Source: CAZMOK01 sp964567785
GTDB lineage: Bacteria > Bacteroidota > Bacteroidia > Bacteroidales > JAGOPY01
Direction of reading: 5' to 3'
Assembly: GCA_964567785.1 (NCBI GenBank)
Contig: CAZMOK010000034.1
Coordinates: forward strand, 1-29,778
DNA length: 29,778 bases
Part shown: piece after piece, positions 16,721-24,695 of the stretch
Layout: each line of letters opens with the position of its first letter
Position numbering within the stretch: the stretch's first letter is position 1
Made by a program: the position numbers and the translations under genes
The notes under the pieces: model-generated
Database searches by the model: none
Told to the model about the DNA's origin: nothing
What the model saw: the letters and a program-made list of their open reading frames with translations, nothing else

Positions 16721-19420
16721 ATGCTGAAGAACAGGAATACCCGCACAGCAACACTTATCCTAATATTATCGATAATTTCAGGGCTGGCGCGGTCACAATT
16801 TGATCCGGCAAGATATTATGCCTTCTCAAGGCTTGATTATTACACCTCGGAAAACTTTGGCGAGATCATTGTAAACATCCCTGCCAGCCTTGAAGCAAAG
16901 GATATAAGGATTGACCTTGCATTTGAGCATAGTTTTCTGTCACGCCAGGTAGCTGTGCAGGCCGGAGGCCTTAATTCAGTGCCGGTCTCTCTTGAAAAGT
17001 TCAAAGAAGGTGATAACGAGGTCACTGTATCTTTCTATGAAGACCTGAAGTGGGTGGATTCCAGGAAAGTGAATGTTAAAGTGCTGGAATGGAAATACAA
17101 TGAAGTGAAGATCGACAGGGTGCACGGAGGATTGGTGAGTTACGGCCTGCCCTTGCTTCCCTTCGGTTTTTATACCTACTGGCCGGTGCATCCTACCCTG
17201 CTGGAGGAGGAGGCCGTTAAGGGTTTCAACATGGTTTCACCTTACTGGAAAGTCGACAAAAAAAGCAGAAAAGAGCGGATGGAATTCATGGACCGGTGTG
17301 CAGAACTGGGAATGATGGTAAATTTCAATGTCTGCAGCGTGGCAGGTGGCGGAGGAGTCGCTTCCTCCCACGACAGTGAAAGACCGTCAGAAGAAAAAAT
17401 GGATATGCTCAGGGAAGAGATTGAATACTTTCGCGATCATCCGGCCCTTTTATCCTGGTACATCGCTGATGAACCTTTCGGACAAGGGGTCTCACCGGAT
17501 TATCTTGAAGATATCTATCGGGTGATTAAGGAAGTGGATCCGTACCACCCTGTTTCAATGGTTTTTATGGAACCCGATAGGGCTGTTGAATACTCAGAGG
17601 CCATGGACATTGTAATGGCTGACCCGTATCCTGTACCCGGTGGTAAGGTGTCTGAAGTATCTGATGTTGCTGATAACCTCATGAAGCAATTTCGTCATGA
17701 CAAGCCTCTCTGGATGGTGCCCCAGGCCTTTGGGGGTAATGAATGGTGGAAACGGGAGCCCACAGGTAAAGAACTGGGTGCCATGACGTGGCTGGCGATT
17801 ACTGAGGGGGCCTCCGGAATACAATATTTTATCAGGGAAGGACTGAACGGTTTCCCTAAATCCACTGCCACCTGGTCGGAGGCCGGGAAGATCAGCCTCA
17901 TGGCCGGAGATCTAGGACCTGCCCTTCTGCTTGGTATTCCTGAAGTTGTGGTAGCTGATAGAGATGAAATTAAAGTCCGTGCCGTATCTTTCAGGGGCGA
18001 GCTGATCATCCTCGCGGTAAATTCTTCTCCGGAACCTTCACTGTTGACATTGCAAAGCAGATACCTGGAACAGGGAACAACTGCTGAGGTGGAATATGAA
18101 AACAGAAAAGTGAAAATAACCTCAAATGGCCTGGAGGATATGATTGACGGCCACGGGATAAGGATTTACAGGAAGATGATAAGGGAGAACATCAACCATC
18201 CTGAATTCAGGAACATGCTGGCTGATCCGGGATTTGAGAACAACATCTCACCGGGGATCCCTTCGGCCTGCTATGCACATCCAGGAGAGGACAAAGGGGC
18301 CACGTATTTTACTGACCCCCGTGTAGTGCTCAATGGCAATCTTTCACTCAGACTGAACACACCTGCAGAGAATGAAGGAAACAGGCTGTCGTTCTATAAT
18401 GTTACCCTTGAGCCCGGCAGGACTTACACTTTGAGCATCAGCGCGATTACAGGAAGTTCTGTGAATAATTTTGAGAAGAAAAAGAAATTCCTGGGACCTC
18501 ATTACTGGGTGCTTCCGGAGGATCCGCTTGAGTTTGAATGGGGGGCAGGCAATATTGCAAAACGCACTTTTTATGCGGGCCGATCATGGGAGCGCCATGA
18601 CCTGGGGATAGACCTGTATGATGAAGTTACAACAGTAAAAGTCAGCCCTGAGCTGGAACTTATTTCGAAGGGGACCGTGTGGTTCGACGAGATGCGGCTT
18701 GTGCCCGATATCTGGCCGAACACTACAATTGACGATGGGACTCATCACCTTATGGTGGAGCTTTACACGCCCATTAACGATGCTGAGCTACGGTACTCTT
18801 TCTTTGATACTGAAGGAAATGGCAGTTTTGAGTCCCGGGAATATGATGGAAACCCGGTAGAGATCAAGGGAGAAGGGATATTGGAGGTAATTGCCATGGA
18901 TGGAGACCGCATTGTAGGCAAAAGGAAGGATCAGCTCTTTTCACATCTTGGGCTTGGCAGAAACGTGAGTTACAACACTATGTTTTCTCATAAATATCCG
19001 GCAGGGAAGGAAGAGGCACTGGTGGACGGAAGAGTTGGTTCAAGGTGGTACAGGAATCCCTTCTGGCAGGGTTTTGAAGGTGTTGATGCCGAGGTGGTTG
19101 TTGACCTTGGCCAGGTGCGGTCCATCAGGGAAGTACAGGCCAGACTCCTGAACAACCCTGATGTCTGGATATTTTTGCCCAGGCAGGTGACGGTCACTGT
19201 TTCGGAAGACGGCTGGAAATGGGAAGAGTTTGGAATACAGCCTATACCCCCGGCCGACCGGGCGGAAGGGCCGGAAATATTCACTGCCACATTGAATGAA
19301 GAACCCACGGATGCCCGCTACATAAAAGTGCTTATAGAAAATATCGGCACCTGTCCGAAGGGACATGCCGGGGAAGGTGAAAAAGCCTGGCTTTTTGTTG
19401 ATGAGATAATAATCAATTAA
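16721..19420 (+). CDS. multidomain glycosidase-like protein with TIM barrel, CBM-like, hexosaminidase C-like and discoidin domains
   Basis: From the ATG at 16721 the protein has 899 residues (a TTG at 16700 would add seven before the signal peptide). Signal peptide about 1-26. A beta-rich N-terminal domain precedes a TIM-barrel-like region (about 132-400) with FGFYTYWPVHPTLLEEEA and LLSWYIADEPFG, where E251 is a candidate acid/base. A jelly-roll module starting LADPGFENN follows (about 497-665, like CBM4/9). Then come a chitobiase/hexosaminidase C-like domain (about 670-745) and an F5/8 type C (discoidin, CBM32-like) domain to the end, with VVDLGQVRSIREV. I cannot assign a known GH family to the catalytic part. 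It probably acts on a hexosamine- or galactose-containing glycan in the periplasm. It lies 38 bp after the peptidase and 22 bp before the transporter. Confidence 0.72.
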   Translation: MLKNRNTRTATLILILSIISGLARSQFDPARYYAFSRLDYYTSENFGEIIVNIPASLEAKDIRIDLAFEHSFLSRQVAVQAGGLNSVPVSLEKFKEGDNEVTVSFYEDLKWVDSRKVNVKVLEWKYNEVKIDRVHGGLVSYGLPLLPFGFYTYWPVHPTLLEEEAVKGFNMVSPYWKVDKKSRKERMEFMDRCAELGMMVNFNVCSVAGGGGVASSHDSERPSEEKMDMLREEIEYFRDHPALLSWYIADEPFGQGVSPDYLEDIYRVIKEVDPYHPVSMVFMEPDRAVEYSEAMDIVMADPYPVPGGKVSEVSDVADNLMKQFRHDKPLWMVPQAFGGNEWWKREPTGKELGAMTWLAITEGASGIQYFIREGLNGFPKSTATWSEAGKISLMAGDLGPALLLGIPEVVVADRDEIKVRAVSFRGELIILAVNSSPEPSLLTLQSRYLEQGTTAEVEYENRKVKITSNGLEDMIDGHGIRIYRKMIRENINHPEFRNMLADPGFENNISPGIPSACYAHPGEDKGATYFTDPRVVLNGNLSLRLNTPAENEGNRLSFYNVTLEPGRTYTLSISAITGSSVNNFEKKKKFLGPHYWVLPEDPLEFEWGAGNIAKRTFYAGRSWERHDLGIDLYDEVTTVKVSPELELISKGTVWFDEMRLVPDIWPNTTIDDGTHHLMVELYTPINDAELRYSFFDTEGNGSFESREYDGNPVEIKGEGILEVIAMDGDRIVGKRKDQLFSHLGLGRNVSYNTMFSHKYPAGKEEALVDGRVGSRWYRNPFWQGFEGVDAEVVVDLGQVRSIREVQARLLNNPDVWIFLPRQVTVTVSEDGWKWEEFGIQPIPPADRAEGPEIFTATLNEEPTDARYIKVLIENIGTCPKGHAGEGEKAWLFVDEIIIN

Positions 19421-19442
19421 TTATTCTAATAGATAAACAGAT

Positions 19443-20786
19443 ATGGAATCAGGATCTTTTAGTCGGCAAAGCAAAAAGCAATATGTTATCTCGATTACGA
19501 TAATCGGTGTTTTTTTCTTCATTTTCGGATTCGTTACCTGGCTGAACGGGATCCTGATCCCCTACCTGAAGATCGCCTGCGAACTGACTGACTTCCAGGC
19601 GCTTTTTGTCGCCTTTGCATTTTACATTTCCTACACGGTAATGGCATTGCCTTCCTCATGGGTGTTGAAAAAGACCGGCTTCAAGAACGGTATGATGGTG
19701 GGATTGTGGGTAATGGCGATCGGGAGCCTTGTCTTTATCCCGGCAGCGTATTCGCGTATCTATGGGATATTCCTTACCGGGCTTTTCATCATGGGCACCG
19801 GACTTGCCATTTTACAAACCGCTTCCAATCCCTACATCACCATAATAGGCCCTAGGGAAACAGCAGCCCGGCGCATCAGCATAATGGGGATCTGCAACAA
19901 GGTGGCGGGTGCCATTGCACCGCTGGTGCTGGCATATTTTATTTTCGAAGAAGGGGACGAATTCCTGAAAAGCCTGGAAGGACTTGGCGAACAGGCACGC
20001 AACCTGGCCCTCGACGGTCTGGCGGAAAGGGTTATCGGGCCATACCTGGTAATGGCAATTGTTTTGTTCCTTCTCGGACTGCTGATCCGCTTTGCGCCCC
20101 TGCCCGAAATAGAAGGTGAACAGGAGGAATCGGCAGAAGAAACCGGAAACCGGGACAAGTCGAACATTTTCCAGTTCCCATGGCTTATCCTTGGTGCGCT
20201 GGCCCTGTTCTTTTATGTTGGAGTGGAGGTAATTGCGGGGGATACCATAATCAGGTACGGACTTTCGATAGGTGTACCTATTGAATCGGCCAAATACTAC
20301 ACCTCGCTGGTCCTCGTGGCAATGGTACTGGGCTATATACTCGGCATATTGCTTATCCCTAAGATAATTTCACAGCGCAGTCTGCTGGCTTTAAGCGCAT
20401 TGTCAGGTATAATCTTTACTTTGATCGCCATTTTCACCCCTCCTTCCTCAATGGCCCAGTTTTCTTTCATCGACCTGATGACCCTGAAAAAGGTGGAACT
20501 GCAACTCCCTTATTCCGTTTTGTTTGTTGCCTTGCTTGGCCTTTCAAATGCGATAGTATGGCCTGCCATCTGGCCACTGGCTATCCATAACCTGGGAAAG
20601 TTCATCAAAACAGGCTCAGCATTACTGATCATGGCCATTGCCGGCGGCGCCATACTGCCGCTGGTCTGGGGCTATGTTTCGGATGTTGCCGGCACCCAGC
20701 AGGCCTATTGGGTGGCAATACCATCGTATTTGTTCATACTTTATTATTCACTGGCCGGCTACCGGGTAAAAAAATGGAAACCTTAG
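19443..20786 (+). CDS. sugar:proton symporter, FucP/GluP branch of the MFS
   Basis: The protein has 447 residues and 12 predicted membrane helices, with a long cytoplasmic loop at about 215-240. Conserved family motifs are FFIFGFVTWLNGILIPYLK in helix 1, QTASNPYITIIGP and RRISIMGICNKVAGAIAP. In E. coli FucP a key Asp sits in helix 1; here that region reads TWLNGILIP, the pattern of the glucose/galactose (GluP/GlcP) transporters. Substrate is therefore more likely glucose, galactose or HexNAc than fucose. It is the inner-membrane step for sugars freed by the periplasmic enzymes upstream. It is followed by an inverted repeat. Confidence 0.88.
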   Translation: MESGSFSRQSKKQYVISITIIGVFFFIFGFVTWLNGILIPYLKIACELTDFQALFVAFAFYISYTVMALPSSWVLKKTGFKNGMMVGLWVMAIGSLVFIPAAYSRIYGIFLTGLFIMGTGLAILQTASNPYITIIGPRETAARRISIMGICNKVAGAIAPLVLAYFIFEEGDEFLKSLEGLGEQARNLALDGLAERVIGPYLVMAIVLFLLGLLIRFAPLPEIEGEQEESAEETGNRDKSNIFQFPWLILGALALFFYVGVEVIAGDTIIRYGLSIGVPIESAKYYTSLVLVAMVLGYILGILLIPKIISQRSLLALSALSGIIFTLIAIFTPPSSMAQFSFIDLMTLKKVELQLPYSVLFVALLGLSNAIVWPAIWPLAIHNLGKFIKTGSALLIMAIAGGAILPLVWGYVSDVAGTQQAYWVAIPSYLFILYYSLAGYRVKKWKP

Positions 20787-20868
20787 AGACGACGTCTCAT
20801 TTTTTGCAAATTTTTATTGTTTTCCAAGGGATTAGTGAAACTAAACCATGAGACGTCGTCCCTTGAGG
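20786..20868. repeat. 13-bp perfect inverted repeat element with palindromic arms
   Basis: GACGACGTCTCAT (20788-20800) and ATGAGACGTCGTC (20848-20860) are exact reverse complements 47 bp apart. The left arm with its flank is itself a 6+1+6 palindrome (GAGACG-A-CGTCTC); the right arm is partly so. A T-run follows the left arm. Possible identities are a hairpin between transcription units, a small non-autonomous mobile element, or an operator pair. It starts 2 bp before the transporter stop ends. Confidence 0.6.
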
Positions 20869-20943
20869 GATATCTTTTTAAATAAATAGTGGGCTGTTTG
20901 AACGAAAAAAGTCATTTTTGCAGAAATTCGTAAACTTCAAAAC

Positions 20944-21849
20944 GTGAAACCAACACTTCTCATTTTAGCAGCAGGGATAGGCAGCCGTTACGGGGGACTG
21001 AAACAGGCCGACGGCGTGGGACCATCCGGTGAGGCAATACTCGATTATTCAATTTATGATGCACTGAACGCCGGGTTCGGGAAAGTGGTCTTTGTTATCA
21101 GGAGGGATATAGAAAAGGATATGGAAGAGATATTCTTTTCAAAGTGGAGGGATAAGATTGAGGTTGACTATACCTTCCAGGAAATCGATGACCTGCCGGA
21201 AGGCTATGAGCCGCCTGAAGGAAGGGAAAAACCCTGGGGCACAGGCCATGCCATCTGGGTTGCAAAAGACAAGATCAGGGAGCCATTTGCTGTTATCAAC
21301 GCCGACGATTTCTACGGAAGGCAATCCTATGAGCTTGCTGCCGGTTTCCTTTCCGACCTGGATAACCTGCTTCACAGCAGGTACGCCCTGGTAGGATATA
21401 TCCTGAATAATACTCTTTCTGACCACGGCCATGTGTCGAGGGCCGAATGTTTTGTTAGTGAAAAAAACCTGCTTACGGGTATCAAGGAAAGGCTTAAAAT
21501 ACATAAAACCCCTTCAGGCCCTGAATACGAGGAAAACGGAGAAAAAACACCCATTGATGAAAGCACTGTTGTTTCTATGAATATGTGGTGTTTCATGCCT
21601 TCCCTGTTTCAGTACCTGGAAGAGGATCTGCTTGAGTTCCTGGATAAAAACTCAAACGAAATGAAGGCCGAATTCCTGCTGCCTGATGTAATAGACCGGC
21701 TGATAAAATCGGGTACGGTTGAAATCCCGGTATTGAAAACCAGTGAAAAATGGTTTGGAATGACTTACAGAGAAGATAAGCCTGAGGTTGAGAAAAAACT
21801 TGCAGCTCTGGTTGAGTCAGGATCCTATCCTTTACCCATCTGGAAATAA
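20944..21849 (+). CDS. sugar-1-phosphate nucleotidyltransferase (NTP-transferase family)
   Basis: The protein has 301 residues. The signature LAAGIGSRYGGLKQ (about 8-21) and the metal-site motif NADDFYG (119-125) are those of sugar-1-phosphate nucleotidyltransferases. KPWGTGHAIW (about 97-106) is a nucleotide/sugar-phosphate contact region. The enzyme should couple a sugar-1-phosphate to an NTP, giving a nucleotide sugar. The kinase gene starts 3 bp after the stop, so the pair acts together: kinase makes HexNAc-1-P, and this enzyme makes UDP-HexNAc. A MurU-type role in cell-wall recycling is an alternative. The start is GTG; there is no in-frame ATG near it. Confidence 0.85.
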   Translation: MKPTLLILAAGIGSRYGGLKQADGVGPSGEAILDYSIYDALNAGFGKVVFVIRRDIEKDMEEIFFSKWRDKIEVDYTFQEIDDLPEGYEPPEGREKPWGTGHAIWVAKDKIREPFAVINADDFYGRQSYELAAGFLSDLDNLLHSRYALVGYILNNTLSDHGHVSRAECFVSEKNLLTGIKERLKIHKTPSGPEYEENGEKTPIDESTVVSMNMWCFMPSLFQYLEEDLLEFLDKNSNEMKAEFLLPDVIDRLIKSGTVEIPVLKTSEKWFGMTYREDKPEVEKKLAALVESGSYPLPIWK

Positions 21850-21852
21850 TAA

Positions 21853-23078
21853 TTGGGACCTGAAAAGATCACCGGGCGATACCCTTTTCACAGAGATGTC
21901 TCTCATATCGAACCGGTACATACCGGCCACATTAATGATACTTACCGCATTTACCTGGAGGACCGGGAGTACCCGGAATACATCCTGCAGCGGTTGAACG
22001 GTAATGTTTTTAAAAACATTCCGGCAATTCTGGAGAACATCAGCACAGCCGACAACTTCATAAGCAACAGGGGGAAGGTTGGCTTTANNNNNNNNNNNNN
22101 NNNNNNNNNNNNNNNNNNNNNNNNNNNNNNNNNNNNNNNNNNNNNNNNNNNNNNNNNNNNNNNNNNNNNNNNNNNNNNNNNNNNNNNGAGAACATCAGCA
22201 CAGCCGACAACTTCATAAGCAACAGGGGGAAGGTTGGCTTTACCTGGCCGGGACTGATAAAAACCAATACAGGAGAAGATTTTACGATAGATAAAGAGGG
22301 AAACTACTGGCGCTGTTACGAACATATCAGGGGCACGAGAACTTATGAAAATCCGGCAGACCTTTCAATGGCCGGTGAGGCGGGCAGGATCATAGGGTCA
22401 TTCCATTTTGCCCTTCGTGAACTTCCGGCAGATCTTCACGAGACCATACCGAACTTCCATGATTTCCCTTTCAGGTGGAAGCAATTTGAATTGTCCCTGG
22501 GCTTAAATTTTGAAAATCGCGCCGGAGGCGCAAAAGAACTTATAGGTTTTGCTGCAGAACAGAAAGGATCGATGGAGTCATATTTCGGGTCTTTTGAGAA
22601 ACAAAGGATCCCAAAGCGTCCGGTCCACTATGATACGAAGTTCAACAATATTTTATTCAACGATAAAAATATAGCAGTCAGCCTTATCGACCTTGACACC
22701 CTGATGAAGGGATATATTCAGTTCGATTACGGGGATGCACTCAGGACCCTGGCTTCAACCGCTGCTGAAGATGAGGAGGAGTTCCGTAAGGTTGGGTTTG
22801 ATACCAACCTTTTCGAGGCATTTACACGGTCTTACTTTAAGTGTGTGAATGGCTTTTTAACCAGGAATGAAATAGCGTTGTTCATCGACGCCCCGGCATA
22901 TATAACTTTTATAATAGGATTGAGGTTCCTGACCGATTACCTGAGCGGCGACCTCTATTTCAAGGTATCCGGCAAGGAGCACAACCTGATCCGGGCCCGT
23001 AACCAGTTCAGGCTTGTTGAACATATGATCGAAAAAAGGGACTTTATCAAAAAAACAATATACGATTCTGTTCCTTAA
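21853..23078 (+). CDS. nahK: N-acetylhexosamine 1-kinase-like (APH fold), interrupted by an assembly gap
   Basis: The frame starts at TTG 21853 (right after an in-frame TAA), is interrupted by a 100-N gap (22088-22187), and resumes in a different frame to the stop at 23078. The flanking 55 bp are repeated on both sides. Collapsing the gap and one copy (155 nt) restores a single frame of about 356 residues. The product has the signatures of NahK, which phosphorylates GlcNAc or GalNAc at C1: GHINDTYR, YILQRLNGNVF, HYDTKFNNILF (catalytic Asp about residue 209), SLIDLDTL, FDYGDALRTLASTAAEDEE and GLRFLTDYLSGDLYFK. It resembles the Bifidobacterium longum enzyme, about 359 residues. Its neighbour supplies the nucleotidyltransferase step. 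Confidence 0.85.
22033..22087 (+). repeat. 55-bp direct repeat, left copy (flanks the N gap)
   Basis: The same 55 bp occurs at 22188-22242, directly on both sides of the N run, as expected if two contigs with overlapping ends were joined by a fixed gap instead of merged. Confidence 0.97.
22088..22187. other. assembly gap, exactly 100 N
   Basis: A run of exactly 100 N, the usual placeholder for a gap of unknown length. It contains no real sequence, so any frames spanning it are artefacts. Confidence 0.98.
22188..22242 (+). repeat. 55-bp direct repeat, right copy (flanks the N gap)
   Basis: Identical to 22033-22087. The reading frame of the kinase is continuous only if one of the two copies and the gap are removed. 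Confidence 0.97.
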
Positions 23079-23156
23079 AAATTGGCCCCAACACTCAAAT
23101 CATTGTTTCCTGCCACTTCCCACCTGGAGGATCATCTCCACGCTTACCGCTTTGCG

Positions 23157-24680
23157 CTAAAGATACTTTATAGTGATCTCATTGGTAAGGCCAACCTGGT
23201 GAAAAGGGTCCCTGTGAACAAATACGAGGGGCCTTCCGGGTTCTTCCCAATCCTTTTCCCTGATTATTTCCGTAGCCTTATTAAAAAACTCAGCGGCATC
23301 TTCCGTTTTTTCAAGAAAAACCGGGATTACGCCGTATAACAGTGAAAGCAGGCAAAGGGTTTTACGGTTATGGGAAAAGGCAATGATCGGGCGGGGTATT
23401 CTTTGCTCAGAGAGAAAGACTGCCGAGCCACCCAGCTCGGACCAAACAATTATAAGCCCCGCCGATAGTTCCTTAATGATCGTCTTGGTACCGGCAGCTA
23501 TTGCGGCAGATCGTTTTTCAATGCCCCTGTCGAATGAAGGCGCCGACTGCTCTATTTCGCGGCTGAGCATGTAGTCGTTGGTTTTCCTGATAACGCGGTT
23601 CATCATGTCCACTACTTCAAGGGGGTGTTTTCCAATGGCTGTTTCACCCGAAAGCATAACTGCATCGGCACCGTCGAAAATTGCATTTGCAACATCGGAT
23701 ACTTCAGCCCTTGTTGGAACTGCTTCGTTGATCATGCTTTGCAGCATCTGGGTGGCCACTATTACCGGTACCCCGTAATGCCGGCATTTCTTTATTATCT
23801 CTTTCTGGTGGATAGCAACTTCCGCAAGGTCCATTTCAACCCCGAGGTCACCCCTGGCAACCATGATCATGTCTGTTTCGCCGAGGATATTATCCAAATC
23901 TGACAATGCCTGTGGTTTCTCAATTTTAGCAATGACCGGAATGAAGCCCTCGAAGTCACCTTCCAGCAAGGTAGTGTCGTTTTCAGCCCTTTTCCTGTAT
24001 GACCTGTCGACCGGCCTGACTCCTTTTTCCATCAGTATCTTTTTTAGTTCAACAAGGTCGGAAGCTTTTCGGACGAAGCTCAATGCAAGAAAATCGAGTT
24101 TGTGTTTTACCGCAAAATCAATGCAATCCAGGTCTTTTTGCGTAAGTGCGGATATTTTAAGGTTTGTTTCGGGAAGGTTAACCCCTTTGTTGGAAGTTAT
24201 GATGCCACCTTCTATCACAAAGCAGTGAAGTTCCCTGTTCCCATTGCTTTCAGTGATCTTTTCGGCTGTCAGCCTTACATTGCCGTCATCAAGAAGTACG
24301 GGCTCCCCGGGCATCACTTCATCCATCAGGCCCGGGTAATTTGTAGAAAAGACCGGATCGTTTTCAGAAGCATCCGTATGCGTTTCTTTTTCAGTGAAGA
24401 TAACCTTATCACCGGTCTTCAGCATTATGCCACCTTCTGCCACTTTACCAATCCTTATTTTAGGACCTGGCAGATCGCCTATAATGGCCACATGATAACC
24501 CGTCTCCTTCATGGCTTCCCTGATATTCTCAACCAGGCGGATGTGGTCATCGAATGAACCGTGGGAAAAATTGATCCTGAAAGCCCTGGCCCCTTTTCCG
24601 ATAAGCTTTTTGATCATCTCTTTATCACCGGAGGCTGGTCCCAGCGTTGCAATTATCTTGGTAAGCAGCAATGTGTTCAT
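23157..24680 (-). CDS. pyk: pyruvate kinase
   Basis: The protein has 507 residues (usual bacterial length about 470-480, so slightly long at the C-terminal domain). It transfers phosphate from phosphoenolpyruvate to ADP in glycolysis. Seen: KIIATLGPAS (8-17), RINFSHG with R35, N37 and S39 as substrate/metal residues, the catalytic-lysine region VIAKIEKPQAL, MVARGDLGVEM and the K+/nucleotide loop VSDVANAIFDGADAVMLSGE. It starts 15 bp after the TonB-dependent receptor stop on the same strand, so it may be co-transcribed. It converges on the kinase gene with 78 bp between stops and no clear terminator. Confidence 0.96.
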   Translation of the reverse strand: MNTLLLTKIIATLGPASGDKEMIKKLIGKGARAFRINFSHGSFDDHIRLVENIREAMKETGYHVAIIGDLPGPKIRIGKVAEGGIMLKTGDKVIFTEKETHTDASENDPVFSTNYPGLMDEVMPGEPVLLDDGNVRLTAEKITESNGNRELHCFVIEGGIITSNKGVNLPETNLKISALTQKDLDCIDFAVKHKLDFLALSFVRKASDLVELKKILMEKGVRPVDRSYRKRAENDTTLLEGDFEGFIPVIAKIEKPQALSDLDNILGETDMIMVARGDLGVEMDLAEVAIHQKEIIKKCRHYGVPVIVATQMLQSMINEAVPTRAEVSDVANAIFDGADAVMLSGETAIGKHPLEVVDMMNRVIRKTNDYMLSREIEQSAPSFDRGIEKRSAAIAAGTKTIIKELSAGLIIVWSELGGSAVFLSEQRIPRPIIAFSHNRKTLCLLSLLYGVIPVFLEKTEDAAEFFNKATEIIREKDWEEPGRPLVFVHRDPFHQVGLTNEITIKYL

Positions 24681-24695
24681 AATAAATGGATCAGA

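Noticed and set aside
22079..22325. Frames crossing the N run on both strands
   Set aside because: They exist only because N is read as open; there is no real sequence there.
23079..23156. Possible bidirectional terminator between nahK and pyk
   Set aside because: The only symmetric element is a short 5-bp stem (TGGAG/CTCCA) without a T-run.
23082..23339. Plus-strand 85-codon frame after the kinase
   Set aside because: Most of it lies antisense to the C-terminus of pyruvate kinase, it resembles no family, and its start is weak.
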